Notes under the pieces: model-generated
The model's input: only the letters and a program-made list of their open reading frames with translations
What the model was told of the DNA's origin: nothing
The model's database searches: none
Assembly (NCBI RefSeq): GCF_029784135.1
Contig: NC_073746.1
Location: 113,458,035-113,522,034 of the forward strand
Length of the DNA: 64,000 nucleotides
DNA from: Toxorhynchites rutilus septentrionalis
Lineage: Eukaryota > Arthropoda > Insecta > Diptera > Culicidae
Direction of reading: 5' to 3'
In this document: positions 41,449-53,694 of the stretch, in pieces
Numbering within the stretch: position 1 is the first letter of the stretch
Layout: each line of letters opens with the position of its first letter
Made by a program: the position numbers and the translations under genes

Positions 41449-41930
41449 GTTCTTATGATAGTTCGAGACCCCTCCCGCTCTCTAAGGGGGGACTGCCATA
41501 CAAATGAAACACAAATTTCTACATTACTCGAGAATTAATCAAGCAAACGAAACGAAATTTGGCATGTGGAGGTTTTAGGGTGTAATAAATGATTCTATGG
41601 TGGTTAGATACTCCTTCCCCTCCCTTTTTTTTGGGGGGGTCGCTGCCATACAAATGAACCACAAATTTTAGCATTACTCGAGAATTAATCAAGTAAATGA
41701 AACCAAATTAGGCAGATGCAGGGTTTAGGATGTAATAAATGTTTCTATGGTGATTAGACACTCCACCCCCCTCTCTGAGGGGGAGCTGCTATACAAATGA
41801 AGCACAAACTTCTGCATAACTCGAGAACTGATCAAGCAAATTGAGCCAAATTTGGGATGTGAGGGTTTTTATGTACGAGAAATTTTTCTATGATGGTATG
41901 AAATTCTACTCAACCCCTTCTTGACAACAG
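41449..41930 (+). mobile_element. Helitron-like element fragment (minisatellite part)
   Basis: Three to four ~140-bp units of the same minisatellite as at 9.8-11.6 kb, in the orientation of the 35.7-kb copy. It starts directly next to the GA tract and lacks both termini. Confidence 0.7.
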
Positions 41931-44599
41931 CTTTGAATGGATTCGACGCAATCATTAGATACGAGAGAACAGTGGTTGGGCTCTAAATTATCTTTTCTTA
42001 CTGTAACAAATACACTTCAAAGTATGGGATCAGCATATATACAAGAAACATTAGGTAATAGTTGGTTCAATGTATCGAATATTGTTGAGTGTTAGACAAT
42101 TTGTTTGGTTTTTGAGACATGCTAATTGTTTGAATCATTCATATCAACAGAAACGACATATTCTTCAGGTGATGATGGAAGAAATGATACCTAAAATGGT
42201 TTCTATATCAATGGGGTTTAAAATATGAGAACGGAGTGCGATTTTTTAAATTTCCTAGTATTTGACTAATATGCTTCGATATATCGGAAACTGTTGGAAA
42301 ATGTTGTTACGTTAAAACGAGGAATGCCTGTAGTAATTTTTTTTAAATTTTTGTTATCGTAAGTTTCATTCTCTTTGTTTATTTCCAAAAATTATGAATT
42401 TCAAATCACAGTGATTTGAGTAGAAGGTTTGTGCCAATTACGGAGAGAGAGAGCTTAAAAATGAAGACCAATGCAGGTTTTTGTCTAACTGTTATGTATC
42501 TCTACAATGTAAACGTCACTTCAAAGAAGAATGAAATCCTATTGCAAATCCTGACGAAAGTACTCGAGAAAAAACAACAACAACAAAGACGAGAAAACAA
42601 GAGTCGCGCTTTGGTGAACTGTTCAAAAATTATATTAACAACAACCGCACCAATGAAAGCATTACAACCCATCTCAGTGTAACGATAATTGTGCACAATT
42701 AGTGGGGCAAAAATCCCGAGAAACATTAGCGAGCATTTGTTGGGACAAACTCGGGTGTTAAATACGGATGCGTTAAAGCTGTCACTTTCACGCTGCTCAG
42801 ATTCGAAGCCGGAAAAAAATAACCACGATAAAAATGGTGCTTCCCTGAAGTCAAACATTTATACGGTGACGAAAATATCCCTTCGCTCTTATCGTCATCA
42901 TCATCATCAGTAGCAGCAGATGGAAATCATCGGAAGAAAGAGCAAAAGCCGTATAAAATTACGCAACCGAGGAAAGAATTCTCTCCGCTGTAGAAATCAA
43001 TTTTTGCGTCTATTTTCGAAGTGCTATTTGGAGTGTTGAAAGCAGTTCGAACCAGATATGTGCGTTTGTTGCTGTGAAAAAAATGATGTCAATTAAGGTC
43101 ATTCGGTTTGCTGAAGGCGCAGAAGAAGATTTAAGTAAACACGTGGTATGAAGCATTGATTCCAAAAATACAACGAAATTTATATTTCTCAGAAGTAGAA
43201 TCCCACCCGAAATGGATAAAAATGTTCTAAATTGAGAAAAAAATATAGAAGCAATTAATTGATCCCCCTGTTGGCAAAGCGTGAAGATTGGAAGGTGCAA
43301 CCATGCATCGAGTACATCGGCAAATTGTTTGTCATTATGTAATATGTTTGGATAAAATCACATCATGATCCAGTCATAAGGGAATAGCTACAGCCTCTCT
43401 TAGCGTAATAATGATGCGAACGAATAGGGTAGATAAGACTCTGATAATGATCTATTACCCTTCGCATCGATTGGTTTGATTATCAGACACCTCCTGGCAG
43501 ATTTTAGAATGAAAACCATCGTGCAATAAATTATTCAATTAAACTTTCATTGAACAGAAACCCCTCCCACACTGTTGAGACACAGTGTTGAATTTGAAAT
43601 GTGAACAACTAGTAAACAAATTCGACAGCATAACTTTCCGGACAACTCCCCTTTTAATAATAGGAAATAGATGAACCAAAACATAAAATTTCTGTTCCAT
43701 CACCATCATTTTCAAAATAAACGATTGAAATTCTCAGGAAAATGTGTATTGCTTCGACTTTACCATGCGCACCTAGAGATTTCTGTATTGCCTTCCTTTT
43801 CCATTTGAATTCACCGAACATAAACTTTCCCAGTTTGTTCATAATTGATCGTTCTTTTAATAAAACCCAACCACATCCGCTCCGCGGTGATAAATCATAA
43901 TGTTCGGCAAATTTAAGCCAACCAACTTCTGCTGCCTTGTTCAAGGCAACAAATTGCGACAAGATGCGCCACATTCTGTGTGTGTGTGACGAAACTTTTA
44001 ACTCAGTTTGAACTCAATTTAATTCCCACCGTCGTAAACTTTGCTTTCTTCCTGGCGGAGGGATACAGTCCATAATTTAAATTAACACCAAGAAACAACG
44101 CCGACCAATGGGAGCCATTCTATGTACGCCATTATTTTATATACTATTAATACGCTCGACGAATACGAAGCCTGCACTTATTAAATGGTGACTAAGCAAT
44201 TATTAGGCACATTGTGTTGACCCCCTTTCACAATTTCCACCCTTCGTACCTGGTTCCCCAGGAGATGATGATTTCGATACAACCATGCAGGAAGGAGAGG
44301 ATGTGCCGTGGCGAAGGGAGCTTCTGGCGTTCTTGACACTTTGGAAAACTTTCAAATTATGCTATGTTCCGATCGTGTGTTTCGTTGGCATTACGATAAG
44401 CTTGAGATGATATTTCTTGCACCCGGTAGGGATACTTTGAATCCTTTCATCCCATTTAGCGACGGAATATGTGTTCGATTTATTCATGCTACACCCATAC
44501 CTTGCTCTACGGCCTAGATAGGTTCCACGAAACATGGCCGCAAAGCGAAAAGCTGTATAAGGAATCAATTATTATAATAAAAATACATACAAATTCAAT
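41931..44599. other. Unassigned DNA
   Basis: No gene or element recognised. Frames up to 118 codons at 42502-42858 (minus) and 42416-42682 (plus) oppose each other and show no domain. Confidence 0.5.
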
Positions 44600-44610
44600 C
44601 GGATCGGTTC

Positions 44611-44882
44611 TTCTTCTTCTTCTTGGATGGCTCTAACGTTCCAGGGGAACTTTTGCCTTCTCAACGTAGCATTACTTGCGTCATTTTTTTAATTAGTAAT
44701 ACTTGTTTGAGATTTCTATGCCGAATAACACGCCTTAAATGTACTCTGGAGTGGCAAGCTCTAGAATACGCGTGACCGCAGTGCAAGCCGGAAAAATGTT
44801 TTTTGACGAAAAATCCCCCGGCCAGAACGGGAATCGAACCCGGCATGATAGTGGGACGCTAACCACTCGGACACGGGAGCAC
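44611..44882 (-). mobile_element. SINE-B, full-length copy
   Basis: The minus strand starts GTGCTCCCGTGTCCGAGTGG (A-box region), with a perfect B box GGTTCGATTCC. A body of about 190 bp and an (AAG)n tail follow. Target duplication CGGATCGGTTC (44600-44610 and 44883-44893). The head resembles class-II tRNAs (GTCCGAGTGGTTAGCG), but no full tRNA fold is retained. Confidence 0.9.
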
Positions 44883-44893
44883 CGGATCGGTTC

Positions 44894-45296
44894 CAAATTT
44901 GTTAAATACCTACAAAACAAGTACATACATTTGTACATAAAATAATAACAGACTCAAAAAACCAACAATAATCTACGAACAAAAATGAAACAACTTTATG
45001 TTGCATAAAATATCTGTATGTATACTAGAGTGCCAATAAAAATAGCCATCTCGAATTTTCAAACGGAACTTTTTTTAAAATTTTGATTCCTACGAAAAAC
45101 TACTGTATGCAAGATTTCAACTCAATGTTTAGTTCTAGTTTAGTTCTCAGCGTGACTGATTATCAGTAACTCTTTTTATCAGTCTCCAAAGGCCATAATC
45201 GTTTCGGCGGCATTTTGTCTGAAAAGTAATGAAATTGTAAAATAAATTTATTACAAAAATACAAACTAAAATTTTAAATTTGTGCATACATACATA
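44894..45296. other. Unassigned DNA
   Basis: Nothing recognised. TACTAGAGTGCCAATAAAAA near 45023 resembles TTAGGGTACCAATGAAAA near 46847, a short unassigned repeat. Confidence 0.4.
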
Positions 45297-46325
45297 TGGT
45301 CGGTGTAAAGTCAGAGGGGACCAAGTCGCAAAATTGAAAATTTCGAGTTATTGATTACATTTGGTTAAGCATTATGCAAGCTACATACCACATTTATCAG
45401 ATTTGGAAAATCACGCATACAGCAGGAATAACGTATCGAAATTGTTATGATTGATCAACGAAAATCTCTCATAGTATGCAGTCAGAGCGGACCATGTACC
45501 ATTTACCGTGGCGAAATGGCTCTATATCATGTGCAAACAGAGTAGACCATGTGAGAATCATTTGTAAATTGAATTTAAATAATATACATGCGCCGAATTC
45601 AAACCAACAAAATATTTTCTTGAAGGTACCTTGTCGAAATGTACTTGAACCCGTTAGTGTAAAATGTGCATATTCTGAATATATTGAAAAATAAACTTGG
45701 TCCCCCTGACCGAACGGATCAGTGAAAAATGCTGGTCTTCAGTGTGCATGATCGCAAAATGTACTATTTCAGAGTGCGATTTAGGCTGTAGCGATAACAA
45801 TGAATTCGAATTTGATTATTCTATTGACGAATACTGTCTAAGATTATTGAAAATGGGAACCTTATGCTTTAACTTGTTTACCGTGCAATCATATTCAGAT
45901 GGTAGAGACCTTTATGCTTCACGCAACCAAAAGTTAATGCAGTTCCAAACACACAATCCTTCTCGCTGTAATTTTCATAGCAGAATGGCACACTTTGACT
46001 CACAACTGCTAATTGATTGAGAAATATTTCGAAATTGTTTAGTCATAGTGAACCAAATCTTAAAAAATGCTTCATTTCGTTCAGTCAGAGTGGACTATGT
46101 ACGTATAGGCAGCCAAATAACAGCCTTTTTTGGCATGATTCTTGATGTTTTTTTACAACTGTCATACGTCAAAGCATTGCCAGAGAGTAACTAACATTTC
46201 TGAGAACAATATTGAACGAAAAAAAAAATTAAATGCTTTGAAAATTGCAGAGCATTAAACCTTAGGTTCGTTTTTCTCGAAATCATCAAAATGTCACATG
46301 GTCCAGTCTGACTTAACACCGACCG
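45297..46325. mobile_element. MITE-C: GGTCGGTGT-ended non-coding element
   Basis: Inverted ends TGGTCGGTGTAAAGTCAGAG and (reverse complement) CGGTCGGTGTTAAGTCAGAC are flanked by TA (45295-45296 and 46326-46327). The subterminal motif TCAGAG-GGACCA-GT recurs inside at about 45482, 45541, 45694 (inverted) and 46084. No intact ORF. TA targeting suggests a Tc1/mariner or pogo helper. A related motif lies at 60588 and 60922. Confidence 0.6.
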
Positions 46326-46471
46326 TATATACTTACATACCAAAAATGTCTCTAATTGTTTACAATAAAACACTCACAGACAAGTCTAAACCACACACTG
46401 AATAAAACTCGTAAACAAAACTTGGAAATATAAAAAAGTTTGCATGTAGGTATTTCGACATCGAAAAAAAT

Positions 46472-46590
46472 TTGTTGTGCCGCTATAGCGAAACATTTTA
46501 GGCCGTGAATCGAAAACGTGCCTTAACTGAAGAGGGCCGTTATAGCGAAATGCCGTATAAAGAGCGGCCGTATAGCGAGGTATGGGTGTA
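46472..46590 (-). repeat. Pogo-like terminal repeat relic
   Basis: On the minus strand: TACACCCATACCTCGCTATA, then GCATTTCGCTATAACGGCCC and TTTCGCTATAGCGGC. Tandem CGCTATA(A)CGG motifs behind a TA-bounded end resemble pogo/Tigger subterminal repeats, as does the start at 63699. No coding part was found next to it. Confidence 0.4.
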
Positions 46591-47136
46591 TTATGTTTTG
46601 AGTAACATACAAATCATAGTCCCACATTACGTTATAATAATGGAATCATGGCAGCAACAAAGAAAATCCAATACAGTTTTGACCATTTCAACAGTCACAC
46701 AGTTTGAAACGACTGAAACACGACTGAGTCAAGAAATACGTTAACAGTTTGCAGATTTTCAGAAATTCGAAAGTAAAAATTTATAAAAAACTGTTGCTAT
46801 CACAACTAAATGTAATTGAAGCTATAATGTATTGTTTATATTTATTAGGGTACCAATGAAAATGGTCATTTCGAATTCCAAAAAGTTACCCCATTAAAAT
46901 GTTCACCACTTCGAAAAAATACCCTATGCCGAATTTCAGCTCAATCGGACTTAAGGGAGAGTGGCACAAAGCGGTCAAAGTTTGAGTTTTCTGAAAATCG
47001 AAAAATTACCCAAGGGGGGAGTAAAGGAAATCGGGGTTTACGAAAAAATTTTTTTGATACCAAATGTCTTGAAATTGCATGAAACGTCGAGATCTAGTGC
47101 CATCCCGAAAAAAATTGTTTGTCAAAAATCGGTTCT
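46591..47136. other. Unassigned DNA
   Basis: Nothing recognised beyond the short GGGTACCAATGAAAATGG repeat near 46848. Confidence 0.45.
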
Positions 47137-47410
47137 GTGCACCCGTGGCCGAGTGGTTAGCGTCCCACACTATCCTGCCGGGTGTTCGGGTTCGATTCCC
47201 GTTCTGGTTGGGGGATTTTTCGTCAAAGAAAATTCTTCCGGCTTGCACTGTGGTCACGCGTATTCTAGAGCTTGCCACTCCAGAGTACATTCAAGGCGTG
47301 TTATTCGGCATAGAAATCTCAACAAGTATTAATGAACGACGCTAGTTAATGAATACGTTGAGACGGCAAAAGTTCCACAGGGAACGTTAACGCCATTCAA
47401 GAAGAAGAAC
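47137..47410 (+). mobile_element. SINE-B, full-length copy
   Basis: The plus strand starts GTGCACCCGTGGCCGAGTGG, with B box GGTTCGATTCC, the same body as the 44.6-kb copy and an AAGAAGAAGAAC tail. A ~7-bp insertion (GGGTGTTC) lies before the B box. No clear target duplication. Confidence 0.85.
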
Positions 47411-47687
47411 AAACTACTGAACCATTAAAAAAATACCAAGCATTATCGCTCTGATTTGTTTAACCGGTACTCCTCAAGCTGTGCCGACTAAAACGAGCAA
47501 CTAACGTACCAGCTAGGCACGACTTTGATATAGGGGAGAGGGGGGCACATTCGGACACTTTTTTTCCTTGATTTTTAATATTTTTTGTATACTTAAAAAA
47601 AATCCTGAGTTCATCCTGGTTGTCAATTGGACATCAATGTATCATGTGAGCGTGTTAGAGGTGTGCGTTGATGCAATTGCGAATGGT

Positions 47688-48290
47688 TTATTCGAATTTT
47701 TGAAAAATGCCTTTTTGTCCGAATGTGGGGCAGTTTCGGACAGTCCTGGGGCACTTTCGTTTTCGAGTGGTGGTTTTCCGTGGTAAAGTTTTTGGCAAAG
47801 GTTCAACATTTTCCGGGGACAAAGTTGCCAAAGTAGAATCTATCTGTGCTGTAGACGCAATGTTTTGCAGCATTGTTGTATTACCTGATGAGTCATTTGC
47901 TACCTCCACTCCAGTAGGTGAAATCATTTGAGCATTCAAAATCCTTGTCCGAAAAAACCTTTCTTGAGAATGGATAGCAACCTGTCATTTTGAATGCAGC
48001 TAGGTTATTACTCAGATTGATCGTGTGTAGAAATAGTTTTTCCAGGATGGTTGAGTAGCTAATCGTTCTGCGAAACTGAGAGCTTTTGCTTTAAAGGGCC
48101 CATAACTGAAACATCTAGCGGTTGTAAGCGATTTGTGACATAAGGTGGAGAAGATACATGAATTGGGCAATTTTCTCGGCAATATTTAATTGTTTCCAAA
48201 GTGCAATGACTTGTTGATTGATTTTTGATTTTTTGAAATTGATTTTTTACGTTGCTTTTTGCTACCTTTTTCAAATGTTCCAGAACATTG
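47688..48290 (-). pseudogene. Pogo-like DDE transposase, C-terminal part
   Basis: SSPPYVTNRLQPLDVSVMGPLKQKL matches the block after the second catalytic acid in pogo/Tigger/jerky transposases (PPHTSHRLQPLDV type). After a frameshift, AAFKMTGCYPFSRKVFSDKD-like residues follow (about 47945-48005). The end reads ENVEPLPKTLPRKTTTRKRK, the basic C-terminal tail typical of the family. The N-terminal CENP-B-like DNA-binding region and first catalytic Asp are missing. Dead. Confidence 0.75.
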
Positions 48291-48525
48291 AGAAACAGTT
48301 TTCCCGTTATGCAACAGTTAGTTTTTAGTTACTAACTGAGGAGGTGCACTTAAATTTTTAAATCGTCCACAAAGGAATTAGGGAAATACTTACAACTTCA
48401 AGCTCAAAAGTTTCGAAACGTGTATGAAAAAGGGCACTGTGTTGTTTTCGTAAGTAATAAACGACCAGGAGATGTCAAACCATATGACAGCTGTTGGTGG
48501 AAGAGCTGTTAACTTACTTATATTT

Positions 48526-48780
48526 GAGGGGCTTAGAATGCAAGGGGTGTAAGTGACTTGATCGATTTCTCTTCATCAACTTTTTCTTTAGTTAATAACT
48601 CGACTGCAAAACCGTTTCAATTTAAGTTTGCTATAGAGTCCGATAGATGAGGTTCTGACCTATCTTCCACATTGCCAAAAACAGTACGGAATGTATTTGC
48701 ATCTAAGTTATGACCAAAAGAGAGAGTCGATGTAGAGAAATCGATCAAATCACTAGCACCCCTTTCATTCTAAGCCCCTC
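48526..48780. mobile_element. MITE-B copy 2 (intact ends)
   Basis: The 255-bp copy has inverted ends GAGGGGCTTAGAATG(C/A)AAGGGGTG. ATTT sits at both sides (48522-48525 and 48781-48784), consistent with a 4-bp target duplication. It is homologous over its length to 16476-16723. No coding sequence. Confidence 0.8.
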
Positions 48781-48853
48781 ATTTTTAATTTCGTTGAAAA
48801 TTGTACCACTTAATTTTTACAAGCGTTGTCCGAAACTGACCCCCTTTCCCCTA

Positions 48854-51426
48854 CCCATTGTGATTCACTCTATCTAAGGGAAAAAAGAAGCAACACAAGA
48901 AATTCTACCTTTGCTGCGTTTTGCGATCGTTCTGAACGGACATGCAAAGCTGTTCGCTTCAGAATGCCTTGCGCAAAGAAGGATATGCGTATAGAGTTGA
49001 AATATGCACAACACATGCTCAGTGCAAAACTCATGCGAGCCATCTAGCAGCCAAAAGCATTTCATAAAGTCAAAGCTGATATTTCACTGATCGTCAAGTC
49101 ACATCCAATTGTTGGCTGACGGATAGAAAACGGCACTTTTCGACCCGATATGTAAGTAGAAGGATAGGACTATCGCATCGTGTTACTTTCGCACGCTGCA
49201 TGTCGCCTAAAGGTTTCCTCAGTTTAATCTCGGCCAAACACGGCCGCAACGTTATGAGAATATTTTGCACTTTTCGCCGACATATATTGATGAATAAATA
49301 TTGAATTATTAAAAGCAATAAATGATGTAGACACAATAATTTCTGTTACAAAAGCGAATCCGTACCTCTTTGGATTATAACATAATACACATTTCATCGT
49401 GACGTGACAACGTTTTAACTCACAACAAACGTTATTCGATATTTTCATCTACAATTTACAATATTTTCAAAAAGTAAACGATGTCATAGTTAGATTGCGA
49501 AATTTCTACAAGAACAAGGATCATTAGTAGAAGAAGCTTTATAGTTAAAGTTGCTTTCTGCCAGTCAAATACTTTTGTGACTTGAATCTTGCAAATATTG
49601 GCATGCATTTTATGACGTCACAAACGTTCTGTGCGAAAAACAGAATTCACATTTAATAACGTGATAACGTGCAGCTGTGTCGTTTTTAATTGCGCTAATT
49701 CTTCTGAGAAAGGAATACGTGTTTCATTTCTGTACTGTTCTGTAGCTTAAAATTTCGAAAACGAGAGACTTACGTTTGGGGTGTAAGATTTTAAGCATCA
49801 ACACCTTTTTGTCGGTTGGAAAGATTTGTAATCAATTAAATTTATCTGAAAGATAAGAGATGTACGAGTGATGTGTTTTACTTATTGACTCAAAAACTTG
49901 TTCCAATATCTCAAAAATTGCTTTGAAAACAAATTTGAAAAAACTATAAATATGGATCGCATGTCGTCGGCTGGCAGCAAAAGCACTGTAAATATTGTGC
50001 TCGCCCTGATATGCCTCAGTTTCTAGTTTTGCTAACATTTTGAATGGACGCATATAATTTTCCACCTCTGAATGCTATCAGAATATGCACAACGAAGGCA
50101 TAGTAGAGAGCTTGCACTGACGAGTCGGTTGGAAACAAAATAGAAGAGAAATATTTACTAGGTGCGTATAAAAGTAATTTTGTCTCAAATTTAATTTTTC
50201 TCGTTTCAGTCGGATAGCTTCCAAACAGGAAGGTTTTGCATGACGCGAAGTCTGAGAGCCACTGCATTCCGAGTTTGTTATAAATGAAAGAAATCACACC
50301 GCAGTGCAATCTCGATCTTTATTCAATTTTTTTTTTAACCCGGTACAGGCTCGATGAAAAAATCAGACGCGCCGCGACGGTTTTATACCGTTAGGAGGAG
50401 ATCGCTTGTGTATGATTGAATCAAGTATAAATTGATGATTGGAACAAGAATGAATCATGAATTAACAATCTTTAGCTGCTACACGTCTTTCTTAGGGCCA
50501 CTAAAACTTTTTACTAGAGTTATTTATAAAATTTCGATGTATTTTAGAGTTATATACTATGTAATAAAAAGGGAATTGGTTTTGAATTTAGGAGAGTGCA
50601 TTTGTGAATTTAGGATAGTGTTTGGACTTATTGCTAATGATGATGATGTTTTCAATCATAAAGGCTATGAACAATTTCAGTTCATTCACCTGTAACCTTG
50701 AAAAAGACCAATTTGGAAAACTCAGCTAAACTCTCTACTTCGAGGAGGACCATTCAGTATGATTCAGCTGATGATTAGTGAATGACTTATTGGTGACTTT
50801 TTCAGTTCGGTAATTTAATTTACATGAATTAAAGCATATTTTCCGAGTTAAAAGTGACATCCAAGCGCTCTTCTTCTTCTTCGGTGGAAAACTAAATACT
50901 TCTTCCGCAGCGGTTGTTGTAGCCACCCCCACAACCAAACAATTGATTCATTAAGTTTTTTTATAACGTCCTGCGAAAGGCATAGCCTAATTGGTGGAAT
51001 TATGTTTTTATGAATGTAATGTGAAGATGTAAAGATGTAAACTACTTGGCTGTTCAATAAGTTCTGTGTTTCAGTTTCGCTCTAGACAGCGAGCAATCTA
51101 TAGTACGTTAAAGTTAAGAGTTAATCTAATCATCTGCTCAAATTGGCTTTATTCGTTTTACGAATCGTTCGCGCCTCTCATTCAGTGCACGCATTAATTA
51201 ATTAATCCCTACCAGCGCTATCAAATGTTAGTATTGAAGAGGTTCTCAAATTTCTATAATGTTTGTTTCCGTCGGCATTAATTTTGTAGTTCTACGTTAA
51301 CAATGCAGTCATGTCTTGGCGTGTTAAAAATGTTAAAAAATATTATCAAGAAATCATAACGAAGTCCTTAAACAACTTAAACACAGAGGCGTCTCGTCCG
51401 CCTGTTCAAACTGTTCATAGGACAGG
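48854..51426. other. Mostly unassigned; foldback-family fragments near 50640-51330
   Basis: At 50677-50735 CAGTTCATTCACCTGTAACC, then CTTGAAAAAGACC and GGAAAACTC, match the inner arm block at 15555-15600. At 51288-51325 GTAGTTCTACGTTAACAATG and CAGTCATGTCTTGG match the right flank of the element at 4147-4185. The rest is unassigned. Confidence 0.45.
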
Positions 51427-51469
51427 TAGACTATCTCAGAATATATATTATATATTCTGAGATAGTCTA
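51427..51469. repeat. Perfect 43-nt palindrome
   Basis: Arms of 21 nt (TAGACTATCTCAGAATATATA and its exact complement) around a single T. It would form a perfect hairpin. Not part of any recognised element. Confidence 0.9.
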
Positions 51470-52784
51470 TATTATTTCACATTTGTAACATGGATGAGGA
51501 ATTATCGAAGGTAATTTTTTTTGTGATTTCCATGTTATCCCGAATATCCTTATTATATTTTCTATTTTGGTGGAACTCAAACCCACCATGAAGAATATAA
51601 TCTGATAGTTACAGTTGAATACACCCCAATCCGCGCGGAACACAGCCTTAACGCTACGAAATAAGCAGTAATGACTACCGGGCTCAAACCATTCATCTGA
51701 ACCTACCGTCATCTGAACAGAGTGCAAACACAGTCAAATACGTATGAAACGATCACTACTACTAACGCGCTGCTTTGCGTAAAAATGACGTTTTCGGTTC
51801 AATATTTCTGCTGAACAAAACCGATGCAAACGGTGGAAAATACACACCACCAATCTTCAGTGTTTGTTCGAAGTTGTCATCGTTTCCCTTTCTGTTTCTC
51901 TTTCTATTCCTGACATCATTAAAATTTGAGAGAGGGCACAAGACCGCGATATTACATAGCACCAAACAGCCCGAGCGAGCATGATGCAAATAAATTTCAT
52001 TCATGATTTCTGTGGATGTGGTGGTATTCTTCGATGATGTGTGGTTTTAATTCGAGCGTTTTTATCGATTTTGTTCATTCGACAACTTGAACCCGGTACA
52101 TATAGTACACGTATGTCTGCTTTCGTTTCAAAACCTCCGCTGCATTGGCCGGACATGTGGATGAAATAGTTGCGTCATAATGCTGACAAAAATGTGGCCC
52201 AGAGCTATGATGGCGCTACTGTAATGTCCGGAGAAAAATCGTGTTCGCTAAACAATTAAAAAAAAAACTTTTTGTTATGTGGTGGATAGGGACTGTATAA
52301 AAAAAATCCTTAAGGAAATAACCCAAATACTAATGATTCCATTCGTGATCAACATTCGATTTCCTTTTTTCACTTTCATAAGCGGCCTACTCACATGCGC
52401 AAATCATAAAATTAGAAACTTATTATCGCACCTCTTTGCTCCTGTCAATAAGCTCCTACTGACACCTTAAAACAAACAAAACAAAACATGAGAATGGGAA
52501 TTGACTGACACAGTCCCTATGTAGAGCGATAAAATACATATCAAAGAAAGAAAAAAAGACCGATTACTTCATTTTCTTTCAAATACCGCACAAAAAAATC
52601 GCATAAAAAAAACCACACAAAAACTGGTTTTACTGTATAGATAAATGTTGAAAAATAAAAGTGTTAAAATATGTCATCGCAAAACTGTTGTTTTAATGTT
52701 GCAAATTAAATTGAACAGGTAGCTCAGTTGGTCACGCGTCGCCCCTGCTTAAACAACACAGTTTCCTAGCATCGATGAAGTTCG
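51470..52784. other. Unassigned DNA
   Basis: Nothing recognised; a tRNA-like phrase near 52718 is discussed under rejected items. Confidence 0.5.
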
Positions 52785-53225
52785 GTCTGGGCGAGAAACA
52801 TGTGGCAACTATCGCGTTATTTAAGTGCGGGAAGACGACGAAACAGATCGAACCACTTTCTAACAATGAACGATTTTTATTCCGCACACTACAATGGTTC
52901 TACGAAATATTTATTTTACTTTACTGCTGTTTTGCATCAAAATCAATGTGATAATTGGGTAAATTGGCATTGATTCATAAACTCCGGTAAGTCATGGCAT
53001 AATTTAATGTATAGAGGCTTCAGATTCTGGACTGGTCGGCTTGTTTACCAGATCAAAACCCCATTAAGAACTTATGAGGAGTGATCGTACGAATAGTAGA
53101 TGCAGCTTACAAGCAGTATGAGTGATTTGAATAGTTTAAACGAGCAGTATCCTCCGCGTAGAACGAGATGCACACTACAACATGGTACAGCTTGGTAGAA
53201 ACCACTCCGAATGGGATTTTTTTAA
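52785..53225 (+). pseudogene. Tc1/Tc3-like transposase relic
   Basis: KHVATIALFKCGKTTKQI near 52798-52850 resembles the first HTH of Tc1/Tc3 transposases. After a gap, 53025-53130 reads DWSACLPDQNPIKNL-stop-GVIV-type sequence (SPDLNPIENLWG block, with Glu changed to Lys). The C-terminal SLVETTPNGIF follows near 53190. The catalytic core between is deleted. Homology is short but in the expected order. Confidence 0.5.
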
Positions 53226-53694
53226 CTTAATTAAACTGATTGAGAACTAAAGATGGCTTACGAATTAGAAACTTATTGTAATTCTTGTGAAATTGACGTT
53301 AATTTTGTAAAGGAGTGAGAGTTTTTCCATCTGGTTCTATAGTTATGAAGCATTGGAATTTAAGTTTCTTGAATGTTTCTCAATAAAGTTCAAATGGCCA
53401 ATCTTATTCATGAAGATAGTTATTGTATTCTACACTATATACTTCAATTCAGCCGACTTTTTACATATCTCTTGAAACTCAGAAAAATGGAGTGGTTATA
53501 TAGTAATGAAACGCAAGTAAGTAATGTAACTCTACTCCACCTAAAAGCTGAGATATGTTGAATCCAATTTAAACAATTAAGATTCTGAAACGGAGATTCT
53601 CATATCGAAGACAAGAAGCATTTCATCCCGCAGTTGCCCGACCGCGTTCATCAACTAACATCTAATGCTCATTCTGTGTGTTTGGGGGAGGGGC
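53226..53694. other. Unassigned DNA
   Basis: Nothing recognised; its right edge is the left target duplication of SINE-A copy 4. Confidence 0.5.

Larger units (their letters stand above)
47533..48851 (-). mobile_element. Pogo-like DNA transposon relic with nested MITE-B
   Basis: Inverted ends GGGGAGAGGGGGGCACATTC and (reverse complement) GGGGAAAGGGGGTCAGTTTC, both continuing CGGACA, are bounded by TA (47531-47532 and 48852-48853). Inside is the C-terminal part of a pogo/jerky-type DDE transposase on the minus strand. MITE-B copy 2 (48526-48780) is nested near the 5' end. The element is internally deleted (about 1.06 kb without the MITE; autonomous pogo elements are about 2 kb). Confidence 0.75.

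Noticed and set aside
40980..41458. 139-aa Leu/Ser/Phe-rich and 97-aa Arg/Glu-rich open frames
   Set aside because: They are translations of the GA microsatellite and have no independent coding signal.
42416..42858. Opposed open frames of 88 and 118 codons
   Set aside because: Overlapping on opposite strands without recognisable motifs; treated as chance.
52715..52800. tRNA-like phrase GGTAGCTCAGTTGGTCACGCG
   Set aside because: It resembles a tRNA D-arm, but no B box, T-loop or acceptor pairing was found downstream; too weak to call a tRNA or SINE.
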